Below the pieces are notes generated by a model. The model was not told where the DNA came from. It was given only the letters and a program-made list of their open reading frames with translations, and searched no databases. Positions 1-6,920 of a DNA stretch of 10,300 nt are shown here, in pieces. The stretch comes from Synergistales bacterium (GTDB lineage Bacteria > Synergistota > Synergistia > Synergistales > 79-D21), in assembly GCA_015657435.1 (NCBI GenBank), contig JADLKH010000006.1, forward strand, positions 62,647-72,946, read 5' to 3'. The position numbers and the translations under genes are program-made. How positions within the stretch are numbered: the first letter of the stretch is position 1; each line of letters starts with the position of its first letter.

Positions 1-1365
1 TGGTCCGAAGGAGGTAATCCCACCCCCCCGGAGTTGTATCCAAAGCTTTCCATTCGCAAAACCCGCTTCGTCGAGAGCCAGTTCCCATCTTGCCGACAAG
101 CGGTTTCCCGATGCCGATCCTTCAGGAACCCGGGTCTTGATCACCTTTTCGCCTTCAAGCCGGTAGAGCGTTGCACCGATAAGCGGAGAAGGCGTCCTGC
201 CCGGCGACGAAGCGGCTCCTGCCTTGAAAAGGAAGGTCTTGCCCGCCCCGGGGGGCGCGACTTCGAGGACGGGGCTGGTCCACTGGGAAATTCCCGCAGG
301 AAGGTTTTCGGAAACCGGTATGGCAGGCAACCACCAGGTCGTTACGTTCCACCCGATGGATTTCAAGCCGGTACGGGCCATCAGTGTGCTTTCCCATTCC
401 GTTTTTGCCTCTTCCTCCCGAAGGGAGGTTGCCGAGGCCGGTCTGACCCAGTTCTCCGGGAGACGGCCATCCCAGTTGGCTTCGTTATTCAGCGAGGCTA
501 AAAAAAGCGTGCCGGACTTCTCGGGATTCCTGCCTGAAAGCAATCCCTTGAGTTCCTTCGGTATCTCCATCGTCCCGTTTTCCACTTCCCTGAGGGCTTC
601 GAGAGATGAGACCAGCCCGCCTTTAAGGCTGAACCCCAGCGAAGGCCGGCCGTTGTCAAGGATGGAAAGCTCTTGGCCGGCCGGAAGGTTTTTTGCCGTC
701 CAGGAATACCTCTCAACGCCCCGTTCCTGGGTCCTTTCGGGTTGCCCCACTCCGGCACCGGCCCAGTTCAGCTTCGTTCCTCGCGGAATTTCGACATCGA
801 TTCTCAATTCCCATTGCGGAAGATCAAGTTCTACCCAGACATGATCATCGAGGTCAAAGCGTCGGGGGAAGGTCTGGACCGTCTCGATGAGGAGAACGGT
901 CTCCTCCTGCGCTTCCGGAACCTTCAGGGAAGCGCCCTTCCCTCCTCCGTCCCGGAATTCGGAAACCTCCAGGCTCCTGATCCGATTCACTGCCGGCACC
1001 GAATAGGTTTCGGCCTTGGCGAAACCGGCACTTCCGCCCTCGGGTGCGGCGACGGTCCAGGTTTGCCAGCGTTCCGGCAGAAGCCCTTTATAGAGAAGCA
1101 CCCAGCGGGTCGTCCTCTCCATGCTTCCATCTGCCAGAAGGCGGTTGGAAACATGCCTTGACAGAACAACCGCCATCTTGCCGGGGTAGGAAGACAGGCT
1201 GGGAGCCTCCTCAAGAAGTCTCTTCACGTCCGGACGCGGATCAGGCCCAAACGCATCCGCAGTGCTCCCCACAAGAAACAGCAGGAAAATCGGAAGAAAA
1301 ATCCAAGCGAAAAAGGGATGTCGCCGGGAGAGGACCCGTTCCGGCTGATTTTCCGAACGCTTCAA
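1..1365 (-). CDS. DUF3857-type exported protein with degenerate transglutaminase region (partial, C-terminus beyond left edge)
   Basis: The minus strand is open for 455 codons from a TTG at 1365 to the window edge, so this apparently empty end is a truncated gene. TTG was chosen because a GAGGAG site (1375-1380) lies 9 bases upstream and because it puts a signal peptide at the N-terminus: basic residues 1-16, a hydrophobic core about 18-34, and an A-D-A cleavage site near residues 36-38. Residues about 60-235 resemble the DUF3857 beta-rich domain, including the stretch WELRIDVEIPRGTKLNW followed by YSWTAKNLPAG. Residues about 300-385 sit where the family carries a transglutaminase core, but no cysteine occurs anywhere in the 455 residues. 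Residues about 390-450 resemble the following DUF3858-like part. It starts 4 bases after the secA stop, so it is probably co-transcribed. An envelope role is inferred; the substrate or partner is unknown. The domain assignment was made by eye. Confidence 0.72.
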   Translation of the reverse strand, partial: MKRSENQPERVLSRRHPFFAWIFLPIFLLFLVGSTADAFGPDPRPDVKRLLEEAPSLSSYPGKMAVVLSRHVSNRLLADGSMERTTRWVLLYKGLLPERWQTWTVAAPEGGSAGFAKAETYSVPAVNRIRSLEVSEFRDGGGKGASLKVPEAQEETVLLIETVQTFPRRFDLDDHVWVELDLPQWELRIDVEIPRGTKLNWAGAGVGQPERTQERGVERYSWTAKNLPAGQELSILDNGRPSLGFSLKGGLVSSLEALREVENGTMEIPKELKGLLSGRNPEKSGTLFLASLNNEANWDGRLPENWVRPASATSLREEEAKTEWESTLMARTGLKSIGWNVTTWWLPAIPVSENLPAGISQWTSPVLEVAPPGAGKTFLFKAGAASSPGRTPSPLIGATLYRLEGEKVIKTRVPEGSASGNRLSARWELALDEAGFANGKLWIQLRGGGITSFGP

Positions 1366-1369
1366 GAGA

Positions 1370-4048
1370 TCACGCTCCTCGCCCGCAACAATGTTTGAAT
1401 TTCCTTCCGCTTCCACAGGGACAGGGATCGTTCCTTCCCACTTTCGGCCCCCGCCGTACGGGCTCCGCTTGGGCTTCGCCCGTTTCGGCCCGACCTTCTC
1501 CGGTTCCGGGGATCCCTTCCGGGAGAAGCAGGGCTTCTCTGCTTTCACGCAGCGCCCGTCTTCTGGAACTTCCCTCCTCCGGAACGATCGAAATGCGAAA
1601 AGCCATTTCGGCGACGGCGGTCCTCACTCGCTCAAGCATCTCCTGGAAGAGGTTGTAGGATTCAAACTGGTACTCCAGTAGAGGATCCTTTTGCCCGATC
1701 GCACGCAAGCCAATGCCCGAGCGAAGCTCGTCCATCGCCAGCAGGTGCTCCTTCCAGTGGCCGTCGAGAACGTGCAGCGTAATGAATCGTGCCACCTCGC
1801 CCGCCATGGCCTCTCCCAAGGATGAAACCCGGGAATCGAAATGTTCCCTGACTTTCTCCAGGATCGGCTCGATGTCCCTTTCTCGCTCTCCAGCCGATCC
1901 GGCAAAGGCAATCCCGTCGTCGTAGCCTTTTCCGAAAAGGCTTCGGAAACGCAACTGGGCACCTTTCACATCCGGCTCCTGGTCGGGCGGGAAGGACTGC
2001 TCGATGATCGAACGGGCCACATCCAGCACCATTTCCCTCGTGCCATCGAGGATTTCCGGATCTTTCAAGATCCGGGCGCGTTCGGCATAAACCGCTTCCC
2101 TCTGCTGGTTCATGACATTGTCGTACATCAGAAGCTGCTTTCTGATGTCGAAATGCATCTGTTCGACTTTCTTTTGGGCGTTTTCGATCGCCTTGGTCAG
2201 AAGGGAATGCTCGATCGCTTCCCCTTCTTCCATTCCCAGTTTCCCCATCAGGCCCTGAACCCGCTCAGACCCGAAAAGGCGAAGCAGGTCGTCCTCAAGC
2301 GAAAGGAAAAACCGGCTGCTGCCCGGGTCACCCTGGCGTCCCGACCGTCCCATCAGCTGATTGTCGATTCGCCGGGCTTCGTGCCGTTCTGTCCCGACGA
2401 TATGGAGCCCTCCCAGTTCAACAACCCGCTCATGTTCGGCTCCGCATTCCGTCTTGACCTTTTCAAGGATTTCCCCGTAGACTGCTTCGGCCTTCGTTTC
2501 GTCGATCTCTTTCCTTCTCAGGGCCTCCCTGGCAAGTGCCTCCGGGTTCCCGCCGAGCAGGATGTCCGTCCCCCGACCCGCCATGTTCGTAGCCACCGTG
2601 ACGGCTTTCAGGCGGCCGGCCTGCGAAACGATTTCCGCTTCTCTCTCGTGATATTTCGCGTTGAGGACCTGGTGGGGAATCTTGCGGACCTTTAAAAGAC
2701 GACTGATCATTTCCGAGTTTTCGATGGAAGTTGTCCCGACAAGCACGGGCTGGCCTTTTTCATGGCACTCCGAAACCTCGTCCGCCACCGCATTGAACTT
2801 TTCCCGTTGCGTCCGGAAAATCACATCCGGAAAATCCTGTCGCACCATGGGACGATGAGTGGGAAGCTGGAGCACTTCAAGCCCGTAAATCTCCTTGAAT
2901 TCCTCCGCCTCGGTTGACGCCGTACCGGTCATCCCCGCCAGTTTCCGGTACATCCGGAAGTAGTTTTGCAGGGTGATCGTCGCAAGCGTCTGGTTTTCGC
3001 TCCCCACCTTGACTCGTTCCTTCGCTTCGATCGCCTGGTGTAGTCCTTCGGAATACCGCCTTCCGAACATCAGGCGCCCTGTGAACTCGTCGACGATGAC
3101 AATGTCGCCGTCTTTGTTGACATAATGGATGTCCCTCTGGAAAAGGTGGTGAGCCTTGAGAGCCTGGACGATTTTGTGGGCCATGTCGGCGTGTCTTGCC
3201 TCGGAGAAAAGTTCCGGGGTTTTCGTGATCTCCTCGCACCGGATAATCCCTTTCTCGGTCAGGACCACATTGCGTTCCTTCTCGTCCACTTCGAAATCCG
3301 ATCCCCTGCTTAGCTTCATTGCGATCGAATTCGCAGCCAGGTAAGGTTCCACCGACTCTTCGGAAGGGCCCGAGATGATCAAAGGCGTCCGTGCTTCGTC
3401 GATGAGGATCGAGTCCACCTCGTCCACAATACAGAACGAATGTCCTCTCTGCACCTGCTGCTCCGTCGAGGTCGCCATATTGTCCCTAAGGTAATCGAAA
3501 CCGAATTCGCTGTTCGTGCCGTAGGTAATGTCGGCCGTGTACGCCCGGACCCGTTCTTCCTGCGGCATGAAGGCATAGATGACGCCGACCGAAAGTCCCA
3601 GGAACCGATAGATCCTGCCCATCCATTCCGCGTCACGCCTGGCAAGATAGTCGTTGACCGTGACGACATGGACCCCTTCTCCCTTGAGCGCGTTCAGCAC
3701 GACCGCAAGGGTAGCAACGAGGGTCTTCCCCTCACCGGTTTTCATTTCGGCGATTTTCCCCTCATGAAGGGCAATTCCACCCATAAGCTGAACGTCAAAA
3801 TGACGAAGCCCCAACTGACGGCGGGAGACTTCGCGGACGACCGCGAAGACCTCCTCGACGAGGTCGTCCATTCCCTCCCCTTCCGCAAGGCGTGTTCGGA
3901 AACCCTGCGCCGCTGCCGCCAGACTCGCGTCATCCCGGTCGGATATCTCCGCTTCCAGGGCATTGATGCGCGCGACTCTCTCCCTGTACCGTTTGATCGC
4001 CCGATCGTTTGGATCGAGCCCAAGTGCCTTGACCAGTGATTCAAACAT
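1370..4048 (-). CDS. secA: Preprotein translocase ATPase SecA
   Basis: SecA is the cytoplasmic motor ATPase that pushes unfolded preproteins through the SecYEG channel. The 892-residue length is normal. The N-terminus MFESLVKALGL is typical of the family. Walker A TGEGKT lies at 104-109 and the DEVD box at 209-212, followed by the DEARTPLIISG stretch. GMTGTA is near 372-377, NMAGRGTDI near 488-496, and the motif VI region GRSGRQGDPG near 567-576. The two-helix finger (LDGHWKEHL onward) is near 760-800. The C-terminal zinc tail CPCGSGRKFKHCC has ligands C876, C878, C887 and C888, the all-cysteine version rather than the Cys-His ending of E. coli. A TTG 15 bases upstream is in frame, but the ATG at 4048 fits the family start and has GGGAG at 4057-4061, 8 bases away. 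A near-consensus promoter precedes it and a DUF3857 gene follows 4 bases after the stop. No secM-like gene is present upstream. Confidence 0.98.
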   Translation of the reverse strand: MFESLVKALGLDPNDRAIKRYRERVARINALEAEISDRDDASLAAAAQGFRTRLAEGEGMDDLVEEVFAVVREVSRRQLGLRHFDVQLMGGIALHEGKIAEMKTGEGKTLVATLAVVLNALKGEGVHVVTVNDYLARRDAEWMGRIYRFLGLSVGVIYAFMPQEERVRAYTADITYGTNSEFGFDYLRDNMATSTEQQVQRGHSFCIVDEVDSILIDEARTPLIISGPSEESVEPYLAANSIAMKLSRGSDFEVDEKERNVVLTEKGIIRCEEITKTPELFSEARHADMAHKIVQALKAHHLFQRDIHYVNKDGDIVIVDEFTGRLMFGRRYSEGLHQAIEAKERVKVGSENQTLATITLQNYFRMYRKLAGMTGTASTEAEEFKEIYGLEVLQLPTHRPMVRQDFPDVIFRTQREKFNAVADEVSECHEKGQPVLVGTTSIENSEMISRLLKVRKIPHQVLNAKYHEREAEIVSQAGRLKAVTVATNMAGRGTDILLGGNPEALAREALRRKEIDETKAEAVYGEILEKVKTECGAEHERVVELGGLHIVGTERHEARRIDNQLMGRSGRQGDPGSSRFFLSLEDDLLRLFGSERVQGLMGKLGMEEGEAIEHSLLTKAIENAQKKVEQMHFDIRKQLLMYDNVMNQQREAVYAERARILKDPEILDGTREMVLDVARSIIEQSFPPDQEPDVKGAQLRFRSLFGKGYDDGIAFAGSAGERERDIEPILEKVREHFDSRVSSLGEAMAGEVARFITLHVLDGHWKEHLLAMDELRSGIGLRAIGQKDPLLEYQFESYNLFQEMLERVRTAVAEMAFRISIVPEEGSSRRRALRESREALLLPEGIPGTGEGRAETGEAQAEPVRRGPKVGRNDPCPCGSGRKFKHCCGRGA

Positions 4049-4105
4049 CACAACAACTCCCAATTGTCATTTGCCGGAGAGAAACTCCAGCGATTGAAAC
4101 GCTTC

Positions 4106-4134
4106 ATTATAGATTTTCCAGGGAGGGGCGTCAA
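4106..4134 (-). promoter_or_regulatory. Sigma70-type promoter of secA
   Basis: Reading on the minus strand, TTGACG (4134-4129) is followed after exactly 17 bases by a perfect TATAAT (4111-4106). This predicts transcription starting near 4099 and a leader of about 50 bases before the secA ATG. The first two bases of the -35 box are the last two of the U-tract of the upstream terminator. Confidence 0.8.
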
Positions 4135-4175
4135 AAAGGGGAGAGACGGACTGCCTTTCCGCCTCTCCCCTTTTT
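4133..4175 (-). terminator. Rho-independent terminator of the tryptophanase-family gene
   Basis: A perfect 13-bp inverted repeat (4133-4145 with 4163-4175, AAAAAGGGGAGAG and its complement) encloses a 17-base loop, which itself can add about four more pairs (4147-4150 with 4158-4161). On the minus strand the stem ends in five Ts. It begins 21 bases after the stop codon of the lyase gene and lies just upstream of the secA promoter. The matching A-run on the other arm gives it the symmetric form of a bidirectional terminator, although no plus-strand gene needs it here. Confidence 0.85.
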
Positions 4176-4196
4176 CTTCTCCGTGAATCCTCTCCG

Positions 4197-5591
4197 TTAA
4201 AGCGCGATCGGGCGAAGCCTGGCCAGGAAGTGGTGCAATCCCTTGACGGGCGGGGCATAATCGACAACCAGCCCGTACCTGATGGAGTCGCGCCGCTTGT
4301 ACACGTCGACGATCGACTGCGCGACGTATTCCATGTGGCAGTTTGTGTAGGTCCGACGGTTGATGGCCAGCCGGTAAAGCTCCAGCTTTGGCATCACCAG
4401 TTCACCCGTTTTCTCGTCTTCGGTGGCAAAGGCGAGGGCGCCGAGCCCGATCCCGCGAATCGCTCCCTCGCGGTAAATCTCGATCGAGAGGACATCCGCA
4501 GGGTAGAGTTTTTGCGGAATGTGCGGCAGGAAGGCTTTCGCGTCGATGAAGATGGCGTGGCCCCCGGCAGGCTTCACAAAAGGAACGCCGCCTTCTTCAA
4601 GGAGGTCGCCGAGATATTTGATCTGCGCGACACGGTGGGCCATGTACTGCTCGTCGACCATTTCCCTCAGACCGACCGAAAGGGCTTCCAGATCCCTTCC
4701 CGCCAATCCTCCATAGGTCGCGAACCCTTCGAAAAGGATGACTCTCGGGAGAAGGCGGTGGTACATCTCTTCCGTCCGGCAACAGATCATCCCGCCGATG
4801 TTCACGAGAGGATCCTTTTTCGCCGAGCAGGTGATGCCGTCTGCGCAATCCATCGTGGCTTTCAGGATTTCCGCAAGGCTCATCCCCTTGCACGCTTCCT
4901 CACGCATCTTGATGAAGTAGGCATTTTCAGCCATCCGGGCAGCGTCGAGGAAAAGGGGGATTCCGTGTTTCCTCGCGATGGCCGAAACCATGCGCAGGTT
5001 CTCCAGGCTGACCGGTTGCCCCCCACCGGAATTGTTCGTGACGGTGACCATGATGAGAGGAATTCGATCCTTGCCGTAGGCCAGGATCGCGTCTTCAAGT
5101 TTTTTGGGGTCGACGTTGCCTTTGAAGGGGTGCTGGAGTTCCGGCCTGTAGGCCTCTTCGATCACGCAGTCGACGGGTTCGGCCCCGACGTTGAAGATGT
5201 GCCCCCTCGTCGTGTCGAAGGGCATGTTGAAGGGAATCCGATCTCCAGCCTTGGCCAGGGTGCCGAAAAGGACGTTTTCCGTGGCGCGTCCCTGATGGCA
5301 GGGGATGACGAAATCGAAACCGAGGATATCCTTGACGGAGTCTTTCAGGGCATAATAACTGTCGGCTCCCGCATAGGCCTCGTCTCCCCTCATCAGGGCG
5401 GCCCACTGGTACTTGCTCATCGCTCCCGTACCGGAGTCGGTGAGGAGGTCGATGTAGATATCGGCCGACCTCAAGCCAAACATGTTGAAATGACCCACTT
5501 CGAGGGCTTTCTCCCTCTGTTTCGCGTCCGGTATGGTCACCGGCTCAACCATCTTGATGCGGAAAGGTTCGGGCATAATTCTCTGGACCAT
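4197..5591 (-). CDS. tnaA: Tryptophanase / tyrosine phenol-lyase family PLP enzyme (tryptophanase-like pocket)
   Basis: This is a cytoplasmic PLP-dependent beta-eliminating lyase; family members split tryptophan to indole, or tyrosine to phenol, plus pyruvate and ammonia. The 464 residues match the family length. Visible marks are EPFRIKMVEPV at the N-terminus, IDLLTDSGTGAMS, GDEAYAG (Tyr73), the HQGR phosphate/PLP stretch (Arg102), VTVTNNSGGGQPVS, LDAAR with Asp216 for the pyridine nitrogen, and SAKKDPLVNIGG with the PLP lysine at 259. Two residues known to separate the enzymes are tryptophanase-like: Asp126 in FDTT (Thr124 in tyrosine phenol-lyase) and His454 before the C-terminal Phe (Phe448 there). 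Much of the scaffold reads closer to tyrosine phenol-lyase, so the substrate is uncertain. The ATG at 5591 was chosen because GGAGGG (5600-5605) lies 8 bases upstream; an in-frame ATG at 5621 has no good site. It is monocistronic, with its own promoter and terminator. Confidence 0.88.
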   Translation of the reverse strand: MVQRIMPEPFRIKMVEPVTIPDAKQREKALEVGHFNMFGLRSADIYIDLLTDSGTGAMSKYQWAALMRGDEAYAGADSYYALKDSVKDILGFDFVIPCHQGRATENVLFGTLAKAGDRIPFNMPFDTTRGHIFNVGAEPVDCVIEEAYRPELQHPFKGNVDPKKLEDAILAYGKDRIPLIMVTVTNNSGGGQPVSLENLRMVSAIARKHGIPLFLDAARMAENAYFIKMREEACKGMSLAEILKATMDCADGITCSAKKDPLVNIGGMICCRTEEMYHRLLPRVILFEGFATYGGLAGRDLEALSVGLREMVDEQYMAHRVAQIKYLGDLLEEGGVPFVKPAGGHAIFIDAKAFLPHIPQKLYPADVLSIEIYREGAIRGIGLGALAFATEDEKTGELVMPKLELYRLAINRRTYTNCHMEYVAQSIVDVYKRRDSIRYGLVVDYAPPVKGLHHFLARLRPIAL

Positions 5592-5671
5592 CACACTGTC
5601 CCTCCATCCACTCTTCTTCATCTCGGCTTGGGGACTCGTCTGGTTTGCGCTACCCTTCCTCGTCTGGGCGT

Positions 5672-5680
5672 ATTATAGCA
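5672..5680 (-). promoter_or_regulatory. Extended -10 promoter for the tryptophanase-family gene
   Basis: The minus strand reads TGCTATAAT, a perfect extended -10 element, with no convincing -35 box 17 bases upstream. A start near 5665 would give a leader of about 75 bases. On the plus strand the same bases read TATTAT, which could serve as a -10 for the divergent MFS gene, though no good plus-strand -35 was found. No separate tryptophan-containing leader peptide of the TnaC kind is visible in the leader. Confidence 0.55.
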
Positions 5681-5744
5681 GAAACCGGCCCCCTTCTCGC
5701 CGGAAGTCTAAACCGGACTGAAGACAAGTAAAGGAGAATTTCGT

Positions 5745-6911
5745 TTGAAGCCGCCGATTCGACCGACGACCTTGCCGAAGGATTTTCTGCTCGCCGTCGG
5801 AGCATCCTTTTCCGCCTATATCTGCATTTCCGTCTTTTTCCTTTTTCCTCTGGCCCTTTCCCTCAAAGGATACGAACCTCTGGAAGTGGGGGCGGCCTGG
5901 ATCGTTTTCGAATTCGTTCTCCTGGGAACCCGGGGACGGGTTAACCGTCTCCTTACGGCCTATGGAACACGTTTCGGCATGATTGCGGGAAGCCTCGTCC
6001 TGGGAGCGGGTGTCGCTCTCCTATTCGCCGGCCTCCCCTTCTGGACGATCCTCGTCGGACGTTCCCTCATGGGAGCCGGATGGGGAATTTTCTACATCGC
6101 GAACACCCTTCACCAGGCTCGATCCCTTCCTGCCCATCTGCTGGGCCGCGGTTTCGGCATCGCCGGGCTCGCCCCGCTGCTCCCGCAACTGGGCCTGATC
6201 CCCCTGGCCGAAGCACAGGTTCTGAACAATCGCCCCGGGTTTATCTACGCCGCTTCTCTTGTCGGCTGCGCCCTTTCCCTCGCATTTGCCTCGATGCTCT
6301 CCCCGGGAAAAGAAGCAAACCCAAAGCGCGTTTCCCTGAGGGAATGTCTGGTGAAAAGCTGGAGGGTCCCTTTTCTGCAGAGCATCCTGCTGTCCGGCAG
6401 CGTTTTCGCCTTTGCGGCTGCGGGGCTCATGCCCTATGTTGCCAATGCGGCAAATGAGTGGGGGATCACAGGGAGCGGTTTTCTTTGGTCGGAGGCTCTC
6501 GCCGCATTGGTTACGAGGTTCTTTCTGGGGGGATTCGTCGACCGATACGGGAAAAGACTCCTCTTCCCTTCTTTTGCCTGTATCTCACTTGGAGCCGTGG
6601 TTGCCATGATCCTCGGTAATACCCCGGCTTTCGTCATCGGCGGAAGCCTTTACGGGATCGGGATGGGCCTCGTCTATCCTCTTCTTTACGCTCTCCTGAC
6701 GAAGGCAGCGGCAGAGAGGTCCAGGACGGCTCTTTTTACGCTTTTCGGAACCTTCATCGATCTGCTTTGGGCCATCGCCCCGCTGGTCACCGCAGCCTCC
6801 GCCCAACTCCTCGGCTTCGGTACGGTCCTGCGGGCGATGGCGATCCTGCTTGCGGGCCTCGTCTTGTTCCTGTGGCTGAAGATCTGGCCCCGTCTGGAGC
6901 AACCGGAGTGA
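5745..6911 (+). CDS. Major facilitator superfamily transporter, substrate unknown
   Basis: This 388-residue membrane protein has about 12 hydrophobic segments (near 13-38, 46-62, 78-95, 99-120, 138-158, 166-184, 209-231, 244-264, 273-290, 294-316, 330-350 and 360-380), the size and layout of an MFS carrier. The loop between the eighth and ninth segments carries a clear MFS motif A copy, GGFVDRYGKR (262-271). The equivalent loop in the N-terminal half is degenerate and lacks the Asp-Arg pair. GRSLMGAGWG (105-114) fits the fourth helix. The start is TTG, supported by AAGGAG at 5731-5736, 8 bases upstream. It is transcribed divergently from the lyase gene across a shared 153-base region, so it may carry that enzyme's substrate or product; this is inference only. 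Its stop lies 7 bases from the stop of the convergent M20 gene. Confidence 0.9.
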   Translation: MKPPIRPTTLPKDFLLAVGASFSAYICISVFFLFPLALSLKGYEPLEVGAAWIVFEFVLLGTRGRVNRLLTAYGTRFGMIAGSLVLGAGVALLFAGLPFWTILVGRSLMGAGWGIFYIANTLHQARSLPAHLLGRGFGIAGLAPLLPQLGLIPLAEAQVLNNRPGFIYAASLVGCALSLAFASMLSPGKEANPKRVSLRECLVKSWRVPFLQSILLSGSVFAFAAAGLMPYVANAANEWGITGSGFLWSEALAALVTRFFLGGFVDRYGKRLLFPSFACISLGAVVAMILGNTPAFVIGGSLYGIGMGLVYPLLYALLTKAAAERSRTALFTLFGTFIDLLWAIAPLVTAASAQLLGFGTVLRAMAILLAGLVLFLWLKIWPRLEQPE

Positions 6912-6920
6912 GTTCCGGTT
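6901..6920. terminator. Small hairpin spanning two convergent stop codons (possible weak terminator)
   Basis: A 7-bp perfect inverted repeat (AACCGGA at 6901-6907 with TCCGGTT at 6914-6920) plus one G-T pair surrounds a short loop. It covers the last codons and the stop of the MFS gene and two bases of the M20 stop codon. There is no T-run on either strand, so intrinsic termination is doubtful. It is the only stem-loop seen between the two convergent genes. Confidence 0.3.

Noticed and set aside
34..1658. Several overlapping plus-strand open frames at the left end
   Set aside because: They overlap each other and read as low-complexity Arg/Pro/Ser-rich sequence. The minus strand has one continuous frame with a signal peptide and a recognisable domain.
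1841..4039. Plus-strand open frames inside secA
   Set aside because: They lie fully antisense to a complete SecA with every expected motif and have no plausible protein features.
4041..4070. A 9-codon upstream reading frame (ATG at 4070) overlapping the secA start, considered as a SecM-like leader
   Set aside because: It has no ribosome binding site of its own, no signal sequence or arrest-like motif, and overlaps the secA start by chance frame.
5592..5621. In-frame ATG at 5621 as the lyase start, or as a tryptophan-sensing leader
   Set aside because: The site lacks a good ribosome binding sequence. The ten extra residues contain one Trp but run straight into the enzyme, so this is not a separate leader peptide. 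The ATG at 5591 has GGAGGG at good spacing.
4230..5678. Very long plus-strand open frame (482 codons) opposite the tryptophanase-family gene
   Set aside because: The minus strand encodes a clear family protein with all PLP residues. The antisense frame shows no recognisable domain and is a by-product of GC-rich codon use.
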